From Hoylesella timonensis S9-PR14 (GTDB lineage Bacteria; Bacteroidota; Bacteroidia; Bacteroidales; Bacteroidaceae), in NCBI RefSeq assembly GCF_000762405.1, contig NZ_JRPQ01000071.1, positions 1 to 64,000 on the forward strand: a DNA stretch of 64,000 bases. The letters are read 5' to 3'. The position numbers and the translations under genes were made by a program. Position 1 is the first letter of the stretch. Each line of letters starts with the position of its first letter. Shown here piece by piece: positions 1 through 9,085 of the stretch. Under the pieces are notes generated by a model, which was not told the DNA's origin, did not search any database, and saw only the letters and a program-made list of their open reading frames with translations.

Positions 1-212
1 TGCCTATTGATTTTTTCTATTTTGAAGATTTTAGATGGCCGTTTTTTGGTAAAATAATAAGACAAAAACAATGGATTGGTTGACCAAAAATGACATGGCT
101 TAAAAGACGCAGCTCTTTCATTGAAGAAGAATTGTTGCACAACAATTGATGCAAAAGAGCAAAGATTGTTTTTCACAACAAAACACCTTTCGTCAATGAA
201 AGATCTGTGATG
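1..212 (+). repeat. Dispersed palindromic intergenic element, copy 1 (cut by window edge)
   Basis: Non-coding. It matches the second half of the element at 53390-53912 in the same orientation: a shared TTTTAGATGGCCGTTTTTTG core near 31-50, flanked by an inverted pair (TGCCTATTGA near 1-10 and AAAATAATAAGACAAA near 51-66), then a GCTCTTT ... AAAAGAGC stem with an inner AATTGTTG/CAACAATT hairpin, and a shared AAAGATTGTTTT tail. It lies beyond the 3' end of the minus-strand gene that stops at 253. No convincing gene was seen here. Confidence 0.7.
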
Positions 213-252
213 AACATAGGGCTTTATTCCCCACGATCCGCCAAGCCGTTTT

Positions 253-3219
253 CTATGTTGAAGGAAAGAGTACCACTCCCTCTTGCTTCTGACCGTCCAT
301 CAAAATACGCAATGGGGCATCAAACCGAACATGGCGAACATAAGTGGTTTCTTCGACAGCTGGCATGGCATCCAAAAGATCTTGCCTGAACAAGCCACTG
401 CCACCCACCTCATCAATCGTAAAATAGCCCACACCAAAACTGGTGAGGTTTTGGAAGAAGTGCGTCCCTTGACTTGGGTCGATACGGTAGTTGTTTAATG
501 TCGTCTCGACAATAACCTTTGCACCGCTAATTTGTGGCCACTTTACTGGAATGCCCAACCAAGGGTCGCTCGACCCCCAGCGCCCAGGACCTATCAACAC
601 ATAGCCTTGACCACGAGATAAGAACTGCTCATTGAGCTTTTCTATCTCCCCTACAATCACAGGATTATTCTTCGCTGTGAAAGAAGCGTTGGTTTTTACA
701 TAAACAACATCACAAACATCGTCCATGATGCCATGCCCTAACGAGTTGTGCGAACGCAACAGACACCGTTCATCGGCAATGGCGACAATATCCTCATCGA
801 GCATTTGCTTGGAATCGACAATGGGACGGATTTGCAATAAGTAAAACTCCCCTGTCCTATCGGCATTGATATCACAGGCAAACTCTATTTCTACGGGGCA
901 CCGCATGCTCTCCGCACCATAGTTCATCGCCATTTGCATGATGGGTGCCAAAGGGAACACATCGTGTTGCAGCACATTGCAGAAAGATATCACCTTGCGC
1001 CCTCCGTCGTACAGTCCATCCCTCATTATCTGATTGTATGGGTCGTAAGTAGACGCAATGTATTGCAGGGAGCCATCTGTCTCGGCTGACTTGACACCTA
1101 ACTTGAGGATATTGAAACCATCGTCTACCTGGAAATCCTGTCCCACGTGAGCCGTGTCGAGGGCATAGAATTGCGTTTGTGTCTCGCGCAACGCCTTTTC
1201 CAGTTCACTGGTTTGCAAGACATGATGAGGATGATAAGGAGACACACGCAAAGTTTGACCGCCATCTACGATGTACTTGCCCAATCCCAATGCCAAAGAG
1301 GCAATGCCCTCCTCGGCCTTTTCGTTGCCAATGGGATAATAATTCAGTGAGCGTAGCACCCCACTTATCTTGGGATAAAAGTGCGTGCCATACTGCTTGC
1401 CCACCACTTCTTGCAGGATGACCGCCATTTTTTCTTGATCGATAAGGTTGCGGGTAGCTGTCATGTAAGCCTTGGAATCATGATAGAACACCGATGCATA
1501 CACGCCCTTGATGGCACAGGCCAACATTTGGAGCATCAACTGCTTGTCATCAAGCGAAGGAATCATGTAAGTGGAATAGATTCCAGCAAAAGGTTGATAA
1601 TGCGAGTCTTCTAACAAAGAACTGGAACGAATGGCGATCGGACTCTTGGTGGCATCGAAAAACGTGATAAAGTCGTCGCGCAGACGCTCTGGCAACTTGG
1701 CTTTCAAGAAGCTGTGCAGTATCTCTTCGTCTGTCGCATCGCTCAAAGCAACGTCATAAAGATTGTTCTCGTCCATGAATTGGTCGAACAAATCTGTACA
1801 AAGCACCAGCGTTTTTGGGATTTGCACTTTCACTCCTTCGTACTGATTAAAGTCGGGATGCATCTTGATGATATGGTCTAAGAAAGCAAGGCCGCGCCCT
1901 TTTCCGCCCAACGAGCCTTCACCAATACGCGCAAAATGGGCATATTGGTCGAATTTCAATCGGTCGAACACCGCTACCACGCCAATGTTCTTCATCTTGC
2001 GATATTGCACAATGGCATCGAAGATGATTTGCCGATGCGCTTGCAAATCTTGCAACTTGTCCCAAGTGATGTTTTTAAGAAACTCGGAGATGGGAAATAT
2101 TGAGCGTGCGCTAAGCCAACGACTCATGTGATTGCGCGAGACATGGAAGCGAAACGAATCATCTGGTATCTTAAAAATGTTGTCTTGCAGCTCCTTGAGC
2201 GAATGCACGCGCATGATTTCCTGACGGGTGTGCGGGTCTCTAAAGATGAAATCACCAAAGCCCATGTGCTCTTCAAAGATATGACGGAGGTCTATTCCCA
2301 TCATCTTCGAGTTCTTGTCGACAAAGCGGAAGCCCTCCCTTTCGGTCTTTTCCCGATTGCTTGACTCCGAACTTTCCACCACTAAAGGCAGATAAGGGTT
2401 GCGCTTGCGAATCTCACGCAACAGTTTTAAGCCCGCTTCGGGGTCTTTCACTCCGCCTTTAGGATAACGGGCATCGCTGATAACGCCTAATATATTGTCC
2501 GCAAAACGATTGTAATAATCCATCGCTTCCTCATAGGTTCGTGCCAAAACTACCTTTGGACGACCGCGCATGCGCAACGTAGCAGCATGTCGATTCAATG
2601 CCTCAAAGGACAAATGCTTGTTCTGCACCAATATGTAACTGTACAGATTGGGCAGTATAGAACTGTAAAAGCGAATGCTGTCCTCCACCAGCAATATCAT
2701 TTGTACGCCCCCTTCGGTGATATCGTGTTCCAAGTTCATCTTGTCTTCCATCAGCTTGATGATGGACATAATGAGATTTGTGTTGCCCAACCAACAAAAG
2801 ACATAATCGAAAATGCTCAGGTCTTCGTTCTCCATCCTACGGGTAATGCCGTGCGAAAAAGGCGTGAGAACGATGCAATGAATATCAGGAAAGGCGTCTT
2901 TAATATTGCGTGCCACGGTAAAAGCGTCATCGTCAGCGGTTCCTGGCATACATATCACCAGGTCTATCGGCGTGGACTGAAGAATGCGGGTCGCCTCTTC
3001 CGTGGTGCTCACCTGTGTAAAGGTGGGCGGATAGCGTAAACCCAATTCCATATATTCGTTGAAAATTTTCTCCTCTACTCTGCCGTCATCTTCCAACATG
3101 AAGGCATCATAGGGGTTGGCAACGATTAAGACATTATAAATACGTCTCATCATGAGGTTGACAAAAGTCACATCCTTCAATAAGAAATTACGCCATTGAG
3201 AAGGCACAGAATCGCTCAT
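253..3219 (-). CDS. PEP synthase/PPDK N-terminal-domain protein with two receiver-like domains
   Basis: 988 aa, cytoplasmic. Residues ~27-165 look like a degenerate receiver domain (Cys90 where the phospho-acceptor Asp would be expected). Residues ~172-315 look like an intact receiver: LLVEDS (E179, D180), ISDAR with D249, and VDK with K302. From ~430 onward it resembles the ATP-binding half of PEP synthase / pyruvate phosphate dikinase: GEGSLGGKGRGLAFL loop and IRSSSLLEDS. No phosphohistidine (swivelling) domain or PEP/pyruvate TIM barrel follows, so classical PEP synthesis is unlikely. Similar proteins occur in Bacteroidetes as PEP/pyruvate-binding domain proteins of unknown role. A perfect promoter lies about 90 bases upstream. 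Inference: a signal-responsive ATP-dependent phosphotransferase. Confidence 0.8.
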   Translation of the reverse strand: MSDSVPSQWRNFLLKDVTFVNLMMRRIYNVLIVANPYDAFMLEDDGRVEEKIFNEYMELGLRYPPTFTQVSTTEEATRILQSTPIDLVICMPGTADDDAFTVARNIKDAFPDIHCIVLTPFSHGITRRMENEDLSIFDYVFCWLGNTNLIMSIIKLMEDKMNLEHDITEGGVQMILLVEDSIRFYSSILPNLYSYILVQNKHLSFEALNRHAATLRMRGRPKVVLARTYEEAMDYYNRFADNILGVISDARYPKGGVKDPEAGLKLLREIRKRNPYLPLVVESSESSNREKTEREGFRFVDKNSKMMGIDLRHIFEEHMGFGDFIFRDPHTRQEIMRVHSLKELQDNIFKIPDDSFRFHVSRNHMSRWLSARSIFPISEFLKNITWDKLQDLQAHRQIIFDAIVQYRKMKNIGVVAVFDRLKFDQYAHFARIGEGSLGGKGRGLAFLDHIIKMHPDFNQYEGVKVQIPKTLVLCTDLFDQFMDENNLYDVALSDATDEEILHSFLKAKLPERLRDDFITFFDATKSPIAIRSSSLLEDSHYQPFAGIYSTYMIPSLDDKQLMLQMLACAIKGVYASVFYHDSKAYMTATRNLIDQEKMAVILQEVVGKQYGTHFYPKISGVLRSLNYYPIGNEKAEEGIASLALGLGKYIVDGGQTLRVSPYHPHHVLQTSELEKALRETQTQFYALDTAHVGQDFQVDDGFNILKLGVKSAETDGSLQYIASTYDPYNQIMRDGLYDGGRKVISFCNVLQHDVFPLAPIMQMAMNYGAESMRCPVEIEFACDINADRTGEFYLLQIRPIVDSKQMLDEDIVAIADERCLLRSHNSLGHGIMDDVCDVVYVKTNASFTAKNNPVIVGEIEKLNEQFLSRGQGYVLIGPGRWGSSDPWLGIPVKWPQISGAKVIVETTLNNYRIDPSQGTHFFQNLTSFGVGYFTIDEVGGSGLFRQDLLDAMPAVEETTYVRHVRFDAPLRILMDGQKQEGVVLFPST

Positions 3220-3306
3220 AAATGTTTTTTCAAGAAGTAAGAACTAACCAAATGAAAGAGGTTTCCAAAATACAGGTCCGTCTTTGATTGGACAATATCG
3301 ACACGA

Positions 3307-3338
3307 CAAATGTAGAAAAAACAAAGTATATTCACAAA
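3307..3338 (-). promoter_or_regulatory. Bacteroidetes promoter for the PEP-synthase-like gene
   Basis: On the minus strand the sequence reads TTTG-N20-TACATTTG, matching the Bacteroidetes housekeeping sigma consensus (TTTG, 19-21 bases, TAnnTTTG). The -7 box is 3307-3314 and the -33 box 3335-3338. The leader would be about 80 bases. Confidence 0.7.
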
Positions 3339-3442
3339 TATCCAACGAACTTTCATCTTTCCCTCGTAAAGATATATAATAAGGTGTAAGTTCATGAGTT
3401 TTCACATTTATAAACATTGAAATTAGAATTTATCCTTATATA

Positions 3443-3474
3443 TTTGGTGGTTATTTATAAAAAAACTATATTTG
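3443..3474 (+). promoter_or_regulatory. Bacteroidetes promoter for gdhA
   Basis: TTTG (3443-3446), 20 bases, TATATTTG (3467-3474). This is a full match to the Bacteroidetes consensus, about 57 bases before the gdhA ATG. Together with 3307-3338 it makes the 312-base gap 3220-3531 a divergent promoter region; nothing else was seen there. Confidence 0.75.
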
Positions 3475-3531
3475 CCACGTCTTGGATAATATCCGTGACA
3501 AGTATAACCAACTAATTAAATAAATTCTACT

Positions 3532-4869
3532 ATGGAAATTGACAAAATCATGCAAGACCTGGAGAAAAAACATCCAGGCGAATCCGAGTATTTACAAGCT
3601 GTCAAAGAGGTGCTTATATCCGTAAAGGACGTGTACAACGAGCATCCTGAATTTGAAAAAGCAAAAATTATAGAGCGCATTGTTGAGCCAGAGCGCATCA
3701 TTATGTTCCGTGTACCATGGGTAGACGACCAAGGAGAAGTACATGTTAACATTGGTTACCGCGTACAATTCAACGGCGCTATTGGCCCGTACAAAGGCGG
3801 ATTGCGTTTCCACCCATCTGTGAACTTATCTATTATGAAGTTCTTGGGCTTTGAACAAACCTTCAAAAACGCATTGACTACATTGCCTATGGGTGGTGCC
3901 AAAGGTGGTTCCGACTTCTCTATTCGTGGAAGAAGTGATGCAGAAGTAATGAGATTCTGCCAATCTTTCATGTCTGAACTTTACAAATATATCGGCCCGA
4001 GCACTGACGTTCCTGCTGGTGATATTGGTGTTGGCGGACGTGAAATTGGTTATTTGTTTGGCCAGTACAAGAAGTTAGTAGGTCGCTGGGAAGGCGTTCT
4101 TACAGGTAAAGGCTTGCAATATGGTGGTTCACGCATTCGTCCAGAGGCAACAGGTTTTGGCGCATTGTACTTTGTGAACCAAATGTTGCAGACACGCAAT
4201 ATTGACATCAAGGGCAAGACCGTAGCTATCAGTGGTTTCGGTAACGTAGCATGGGGTGCTGCTCTCAAAGCTACAGAATTGGGCGGAAAGGTGATTACTA
4301 TTAGTGGTCCTGACGGTTACATCTACGATCCAAATGGCATTAGTGGCGAAAAGATTGCTTATATGCTCGAATTACGTGCCAGCGGTAATGACGTTTGCAA
4401 ACCATACGCAGATAAATTCAAAGGCTCTGAATTCCATGAAGGCAAGAAACCATGGGAGCAAAAAGCCGACATTTACTTGACATGTGCTACTCAAAACGAA
4501 TTGGACGGTGAAGATGCAGACAAGATCTTAGCTCACAAACCTCTCTGTGTTGCAGAAGTAAGTAACATGGGATGTACCGCTGAGGCTGTTGATAAGTTTG
4601 TTGCAGCTCAACAACTCTTTGCACCAGGTAAAGCTGTCAATGCTGGTGGTGTTGCTACCTCTGGTTTGGAGATGACTCAAAACTCTATCCGACTCACTTG
4701 GAGCGAGGCAGAAGTAGACGAGAAGTTGCACTACATCATGCACTCTATCCACGAACAGTGCGTGAAGTATGGCACAGAGTCTAATGGATATATCAATTAT
4801 GTCAAGGGAGCTAACGTTGCTGGCTTCATGAAAGTGGCACAAGCAATGTTGGAACAAGGCATAGTATAA
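3532..4869 (+). CDS. gdhA: Glutamate dehydrogenase, NADP-type hexameric
   Basis: 445 aa, the usual length for bacterial hexameric GDH. It interconverts 2-oxoglutarate plus ammonia and glutamate in the cytoplasm, the main ammonia entry point in Bacteroidales. The substrate-binding signature PYKGGLRFHPSVN (~85-97), the catalytic-lysine region PMGGAKGGSDF (~122-132) and the Rossmann motif SGFGNVAWGAA (~230-240) are all intact. The start is ATG without a clear Shine-Dalgarno sequence, as is normal in this phylum. A strong promoter lies 57 bases upstream. The RlpA-like gene follows after 16 bases and may be co-transcribed. Confidence 0.95.
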   Translation: MEIDKIMQDLEKKHPGESEYLQAVKEVLISVKDVYNEHPEFEKAKIIERIVEPERIIMFRVPWVDDQGEVHVNIGYRVQFNGAIGPYKGGLRFHPSVNLSIMKFLGFEQTFKNALTTLPMGGAKGGSDFSIRGRSDAEVMRFCQSFMSELYKYIGPSTDVPAGDIGVGGREIGYLFGQYKKLVGRWEGVLTGKGLQYGGSRIRPEATGFGALYFVNQMLQTRNIDIKGKTVAISGFGNVAWGAALKATELGGKVITISGPDGYIYDPNGISGEKIAYMLELRASGNDVCKPYADKFKGSEFHEGKKPWEQKADIYLTCATQNELDGEDADKILAHKPLCVAEVSNMGCTAEAVDKFVAAQQLFAPGKAVNAGGVATSGLEMTQNSIRLTWSEAEVDEKLHYIMHSIHEQCVKYGTESNGYINYVKGANVAGFMKVAQAMLEQGIV

Positions 4870-4885
4870 ACTAAAATACATCATA

Positions 4886-5470
4886 GTGATATTTCACAAA
4901 AAAAGTATTTTATTGTTAAATATAATGGTAAGCTTTACCTTTCTGATGGCTCAAACCCAGAAAGGTAAAGCTACTTTTTATTCTAAGCGTTCCACAGGAG
5001 CACGTACAGCCAGTGGGGAAAGAGTTCACCATGATAGCATGACGTGCGCTCATCGCACGCATCCGTTTGGAACATTATTAAGAGTTACAAATCCAAGTAA
5101 CAAGAAAAACGTCATTGTCAGAGTAACGGATCGTGGTCCACACGTAAAGGGTAGAATCATAGACTTGTCCTATAGGGCTGCAAAAGAAATAGGTATTATA
5201 GGGAAAGGGGTTGCCATGGTCACCGTGGAGCGTATAGATTCTGCTGATATTATCCACATACCATACCGCTCAAAAGAAAAACGGGAGTTACCTGAACTTG
5301 AGTTTGACATCACCAGCGGTGAAGATAATTTTATTGATGCATGGACCCGACAACAGTCTATCAATGCAAGTAAAACAAAATTACAGCTGACAAAACAGCG
5401 AAAGCAATCTGCCACAGAAGATAAAAAGAAGCAAAAGCAACCGTCTAACACGAAGACAAAAAAGAAATAA
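4886..5470 (+). CDS. RlpA-like septal/peptidoglycan double-psi beta-barrel protein
   Basis: 194 aa from a GTG start; an ATG at 4925 is an alternative. The N-terminus is a signal peptide (hydrophobic stretch to FLMAQ, ~22). Residues ~27-115 form an RlpA-type double-psi beta-barrel: GKATFYSKRSTGARTASGE, HRTHPFGTLLRVTN, and VTDRGPHVKGRIIDLS with the conserved Asp. RlpA proteins bind or cleave peptidoglycan lacking stem peptides. There is no SPOR domain; the C-terminus (~155-194) is a lysine/glutamine-rich tail ending in KTKKK. GTG is preferred because it gives a complete signal peptide. It sits 16 bases after gdhA. Confidence 0.8.
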   Translation: MIFHKKSILLLNIMVSFTFLMAQTQKGKATFYSKRSTGARTASGERVHHDSMTCAHRTHPFGTLLRVTNPSNKKNVIVRVTDRGPHVKGRIIDLSYRAAKEIGIIGKGVAMVTVERIDSADIIHIPYRSKEKRELPELEFDITSGEDNFIDAWTRQQSINASKTKLQLTKQRKQSATEDKKKQKQPSNTKTKKK

Positions 5471-5516
5471 TGACCAGCTTTCACGGCAATAGAACATTAT
5501 TTTCAATTATTTTCTG

Positions 5517-5524
5517 TACCTTTG
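5517..5524 (+). promoter_or_regulatory. Probable -7 box for fabI
   Basis: TACCTTTG matches the -7 consensus TAnnTTTG and lies 23 bases before the fabI ATG. No clear TTTG is present at the expected -33 distance, so the call rests on the -7 box alone. Confidence 0.45.
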
Positions 5525-5547
5525 CCGCGTTCTTTTAAATAGAAAAT

Positions 5548-6405
5548 ATGAGCAACAACTTATTATCAGGAAAGAGAGGTATCGTATTTGGTGCCCTCAA
5601 CGAACAGTCAATTGCGTGGAAAGTGGCTGAGAGAGCCGTGGAAGAAGGTGCGAAGATTACGCTTTCAAACACGCCTGTGGCAGTGAGAATGGGTACGGTA
5701 AGTGCATTATCTGAAAAACTTCATTGCGAAGTAATACCCGCAGATGCCACCAATGTAGAAGACTTAGAGAATGTGTTCAAGCAGTCCGTGGAGATTCTGG
5801 GAGGTAAAATAGATTTTGTATTGCACTCTATTGGTATGTCACCCAACGTTCGTAAGCATCGTACTTACGACGATTTGGATTATAAGATGCTGGACACGAC
5901 ATTGGACGTGTCAGCCGTTTCATTCCATAAAATGATACAGTGCGCCAAGAAACTTGATGCCATTAACGAATATGGATCTATTGTCGCCCTCACTTATGTA
6001 GCTGCACAACGTACTTTCTATGGCTACAATGACATGGCAGATGCCAAGGCTTTGTTGGAAAGTATCGCGCGTAGCTTTGGCTATATCTACGGACGAGAGA
6101 AGCATGTACGTATCAACACCATCTCACAATCGCCTACTCTCACCACCGCAGGACAAGGCATAAAAGGTATGGATAAGCTCTTCGATTTTGCTAACCGCAT
6201 GTCTCCACTGGGCAATGCCTCTGCTGATGAATGCGCCAACTATTGCATCGTGATGTTTTCTGACCTCACTAAGAAGGTCACCATGCAGAACCTTTATCAC
6301 GATGGTGGTTTCTCTAACGTGGGTATGAGCCTGCGCGCCATGGCTACTTACGAGAAAGGATTAGATGAATATAAAGACGAAAACGGAAAAATTATCTACG
6401 GATAA
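5548..6405 (+). CDS. fabI: Enoyl-[acyl-carrier-protein] reductase, FabI type
   Basis: 285 aa. It reduces trans-2-enoyl-ACP in the last step of each fatty-acid elongation cycle. It is an SDR-fold enzyme with the FabI-type nucleotide site GALNEQSIAWKVAE (~15-28) and the two active-site tyrosines ten residues apart, Y150 and Y160, with K167 completing the Y-x6-K pair. Length is slightly above the ~260 aa E. coli enzyme because of a C-terminal extension after SNVGMS, which is common in Bacteroidetes. It is a single gene followed by a strong terminator. Confidence 0.93.
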   Translation: MSNNLLSGKRGIVFGALNEQSIAWKVAERAVEEGAKITLSNTPVAVRMGTVSALSEKLHCEVIPADATNVEDLENVFKQSVEILGGKIDFVLHSIGMSPNVRKHRTYDDLDYKMLDTTLDVSAVSFHKMIQCAKKLDAINEYGSIVALTYVAAQRTFYGYNDMADAKALLESIARSFGYIYGREKHVRINTISQSPTLTTAGQGIKGMDKLFDFANRMSPLGNASADECANYCIVMFSDLTKKVTMQNLYHDGGFSNVGMSLRAMATYEKGLDEYKDENGKIIYG

Positions 6406-6429
6406 ACACGTCATAACAATCAATTATAA

Positions 6430-6463
6430 GGGCGACGCTACCGATGTAACGTCGCCCCTTTTT
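6430..6463. terminator. Intrinsic terminator between fabI and serpin gene
   Basis: A GGGCGACG ... CGTCGCCC stem (6430-6437 with 6450-6457) is followed by CTTTTT on the plus strand. It lies 25 bases after the fabI stop and between convergent genes, so it may act in both directions. Confidence 0.8.
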
Positions 6464-6508
6464 ATTTCTTCAGCTGAAAGAGCAATCTACCAACGGTCCA
6501 AAAACCGT

Positions 6509-7750
6509 TTACTTGCCTTGATAAGTACCCATGAAAAAGATGGTACCCGTACTATGTTCAACAATGGCATACATGAAAGGACGGTTGGCATGGAACATAA
6601 TAGGACGAGAAGGGGGTGTAGCTGCATCAAGCGTCTCAACCACCGTGACGGCTGCTGCCTTTGAGCCATCCTCATCAACCTCAATCTTTGCCTTCTGCAA
6701 AACCTTGGAAACGAAAGCTTTTGCCACTGACATTTTTGTCAAATCGGCCTTTCCACGGTCGAACATTATATTCATTCCTAACAACTTCAACACGTCGTTC
6801 AACTCACGAGTGTATGCAGATGTGAAGCGTGGAAGCTTCAAATCAACCTTACTGCTATACGTGTTCTTCAGGTTGTCTTTCCACTTTTTGGCATCCATGG
6901 TCTGCAACAAGCTCGACAAATCCTTTCCCTCACGAGGCAAAAGCACCACCATTTCGTACGATCCATTGCCGTAAGGAAGCACCACGGTCTGATAATTGTC
7001 GTTCTCAGCAGCAAAGAATCGCTCTTTCTGATGCATCATCTTCACCGACAACTTTTTGCCATCCGCCAGCGTAAACGATTCTTGCTGCGTACGCTTTTTA
7101 TCAAACTTGTGATACCAAATACCTTTGAAATACAACGCATTGAGTAGATAGGTAACCGCATCTGGATGGACACGATCCAACAATTGCGGCACCATACCGT
7201 GCGTTTGTTCACTCGCCCACTGGTTGATAAACGACAAAGTGGCCGGCGAACTAAAGTCTTGATTGGTTACAAGCGCTTGATATTGCTTTTCAACCACATT
7301 CTTAAAGTCTGGCTTCAGAGGTTTATTTTCATTCGCAACCACAGCATTCGCCATGGAAACCTTGGTAGACTTGTCCAATTTTGGCGATTCTATCATGAGC
7401 TGATGGCAAAGAGAATTGATGTCTTGCACCTTGCCTGAACGGAACTCAAGACCCTCCAAGATTTCTTTCTGCGTATCTCCTACCGCTCCATTGGCAAGCA
7501 TGCCGAGTGCATAGGTCACGCTCAGCGGCGAGACGAACACGTCTTCCTGCTCACCTTTCGACACCTCTTTGAAGAACTTCCAAGCAAACTCATTGCTGTT
7601 TTCTACTTGCGCTTGCTGCGCTGCTGTTAGTTTCACGGTTCCCGGATTATACTTAATGTTTGGTGCAACAGGTTCATCTTCACTACACGATGTCAGCATG
7701 CCAATTGATAAACAACATACACCGATTAAAGGAAAAAAATGTTTTATCAT
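6509..7750 (-). CDS. Serpin-family protease inhibitor, lipoprotein
   Basis: 413 aa. A type II signal peptide ends in a lipobox LTSC (Cys22), so the protein is probably tethered to the outer membrane. The rest is a full-length serpin fold: NAVVANENKPLKP, FINQWASEQTHG, LLNALYFKGIW, and the C-terminal FHANRPFMYAIVEHSTGTIFF signature. The reactive-centre hinge is EVDEDGSKAAAVTVV, with small residues as in inhibitory serpins; the loop continues TLDAATPPSRP. Serpins trap serine or cysteine proteases irreversibly. Inference: protection against host or self proteases. It is last in a minus-strand run after mscS (81-base gap). Confidence 0.9.
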   Translation of the reverse strand: MIKHFFPLIGVCCLSIGMLTSCSEDEPVAPNIKYNPGTVKLTAAQQAQVENSNEFAWKFFKEVSKGEQEDVFVSPLSVTYALGMLANGAVGDTQKEILEGLEFRSGKVQDINSLCHQLMIESPKLDKSTKVSMANAVVANENKPLKPDFKNVVEKQYQALVTNQDFSSPATLSFINQWASEQTHGMVPQLLDRVHPDAVTYLLNALYFKGIWYHKFDKKRTQQESFTLADGKKLSVKMMHQKERFFAAENDNYQTVVLPYGNGSYEMVVLLPREGKDLSSLLQTMDAKKWKDNLKNTYSSKVDLKLPRFTSAYTRELNDVLKLLGMNIMFDRGKADLTKMSVAKAFVSKVLQKAKIEVDEDGSKAAAVTVVETLDAATPPSRPIMFHANRPFMYAIVEHSTGTIFFMGTYQGK

Positions 7751-7831
7751 ATCTATTTTGTTTTAGTTATCTACTCATAGAATGACGAAAACAATGAAAT
7801 CTTGCACCGATTTACAATTTATTTTTATTTT

Positions 7832-9043
7832 TTATCCCAACAGCTGCTTGACTTGAGGCATTGCAGAAGTACGTTCGTAGATATGCAAACCAAACACTGG
7901 CGCCATAGTGTACGCCCATTCCATGATTTCAGCCAAGTTATGTTCGTAGACAATCCATTCCTTGTTGCTCAAGAAGAAGTAAAACTCGATGGGCAACCCT
8001 GTGTTCGTAGCCTCTAACTGGCGCACCATACAAGTGAGTTCTGTATTCACTTCGGGCGATTGTTTGAGCCAGTTTTCCATATACTTGCGATACAAGCCCA
8101 AGTTTGTAAGGTCGCCTTTCAATTCCTGCGTCGTCAGAAATCCCTTCTCCTGACACATATCCTTCAGCTCCTGCGATGCTGGTTTGATGGACAGGAAGTC
8201 GAAATAAACCAGTCGCTTCACACGTCTTCCTCCACTTTCCTGCATGCCTTTCCAGTTTTGGAACGACCCATCGACCAACGTCTTGGGCGACACCGTCACA
8301 ATAGTGTTGTCAAAATTCTGCACCTTTACCGTGGTAAGCGTCATCTCCATCACCTCACCATCCACGGTTGTCGACGGCACTGTAATCCAGTCACCACGCC
8401 GAATCATGTCGTTACTGGTAAGACGTATGCCCGCTACCAGACCCTCGATGGTGTCCTTAAACACCAACATCAGCACGGCAGAGGTAGCACCCAGTCCGGC
8501 AAACAGCTTCATTGGACTCTTGTCTATCACCAATGCAACCACCACGATGACACCGATGAAGATGGCAACAATCTTCAATACACCGCAGAACGATTGCATA
8601 TATTGCTGTCTACTCGAACTTTCTGTTGTCTCAAGATGACGAAAAGAATTGATAATGGCAATCGCCAATTGCACCGAAGCTACGGTGATGTAGATGCTGG
8701 TGAGCCGATTGAGCATTTCTTGAACAAACGGTGCTTCATAGAACACCAACGGCAAGAGTTTGTAAATGACTATCGCAGGAACGATAGCACAAACTTTGAG
8801 CAGCACATCGCGGTTGAACAGCACATCGTCCCACGTGGCTTTAGTTCGTGCCGTGAGCCTATTGATGATTGGAATCAACAGTTTCTTGGCAACAATATAA
8901 CTGAGCCAAGAAAAGAAAATCGCTGCCAACGACAGCGACACATACCGCACTACGGGCACTGCCACACCTGTAATTCCACACATCTGTATCAATTTCTCTA
9001 CGACAATGCGTACTTGCTCCATTGTTTCTGTTATATCCCACAT
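7832..9043 (-). CDS. MscS-family mechanosensitive ion channel
   Basis: 403 aa inner-membrane protein. Several hydrophobic segments lie in ~25-180, followed by the MscS pore-lining region (KLFAGLGATSAVLMLVFKDTIEGLVAGI, ~180-207, cited by its ends) and the soluble beta domain beginning NDMIRRGDWI. It opens under membrane tension and releases solutes on osmotic downshock. It resembles the YbdG/YnaI-type longer channels more than the ~286 aa MscS. It lies 42 bases downstream of dacB in the same direction. Confidence 0.85.
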   Translation of the reverse strand: MWDITETMEQVRIVVEKLIQMCGITGVAVPVVRYVSLSLAAIFFSWLSYIVAKKLLIPIINRLTARTKATWDDVLFNRDVLLKVCAIVPAIVIYKLLPLVFYEAPFVQEMLNRLTSIYITVASVQLAIAIINSFRHLETTESSSRQQYMQSFCGVLKIVAIFIGVIVVVALVIDKSPMKLFAGLGATSAVLMLVFKDTIEGLVAGIRLTSNDMIRRGDWITVPSTTVDGEVMEMTLTTVKVQNFDNTIVTVSPKTLVDGSFQNWKGMQESGGRRVKRLVYFDFLSIKPASQELKDMCQEKGFLTTQELKGDLTNLGLYRKYMENWLKQSPEVNTELTCMVRQLEATNTGLPIEFYFFLSNKEWIVYEHNLAEIMEWAYTMAPVFGLHIYERTSAMPQVKQLLG

Positions 9044-9085
9044 GATTTTATTGTTTATTCATGAATAATGATCGTTAGTTATCTC

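Noticed and set aside
2587-3039. 150-aa plus-strand frame opposite the PEP-synthase-like gene
   Set aside because: Shadow of the minus-strand gene, with no start signals of its own.
8060-9064. 334-aa open frame on the plus strand opposite mscS
   Set aside because: His- and Gln-rich shadow translation of a clear MscS gene on the other strand.
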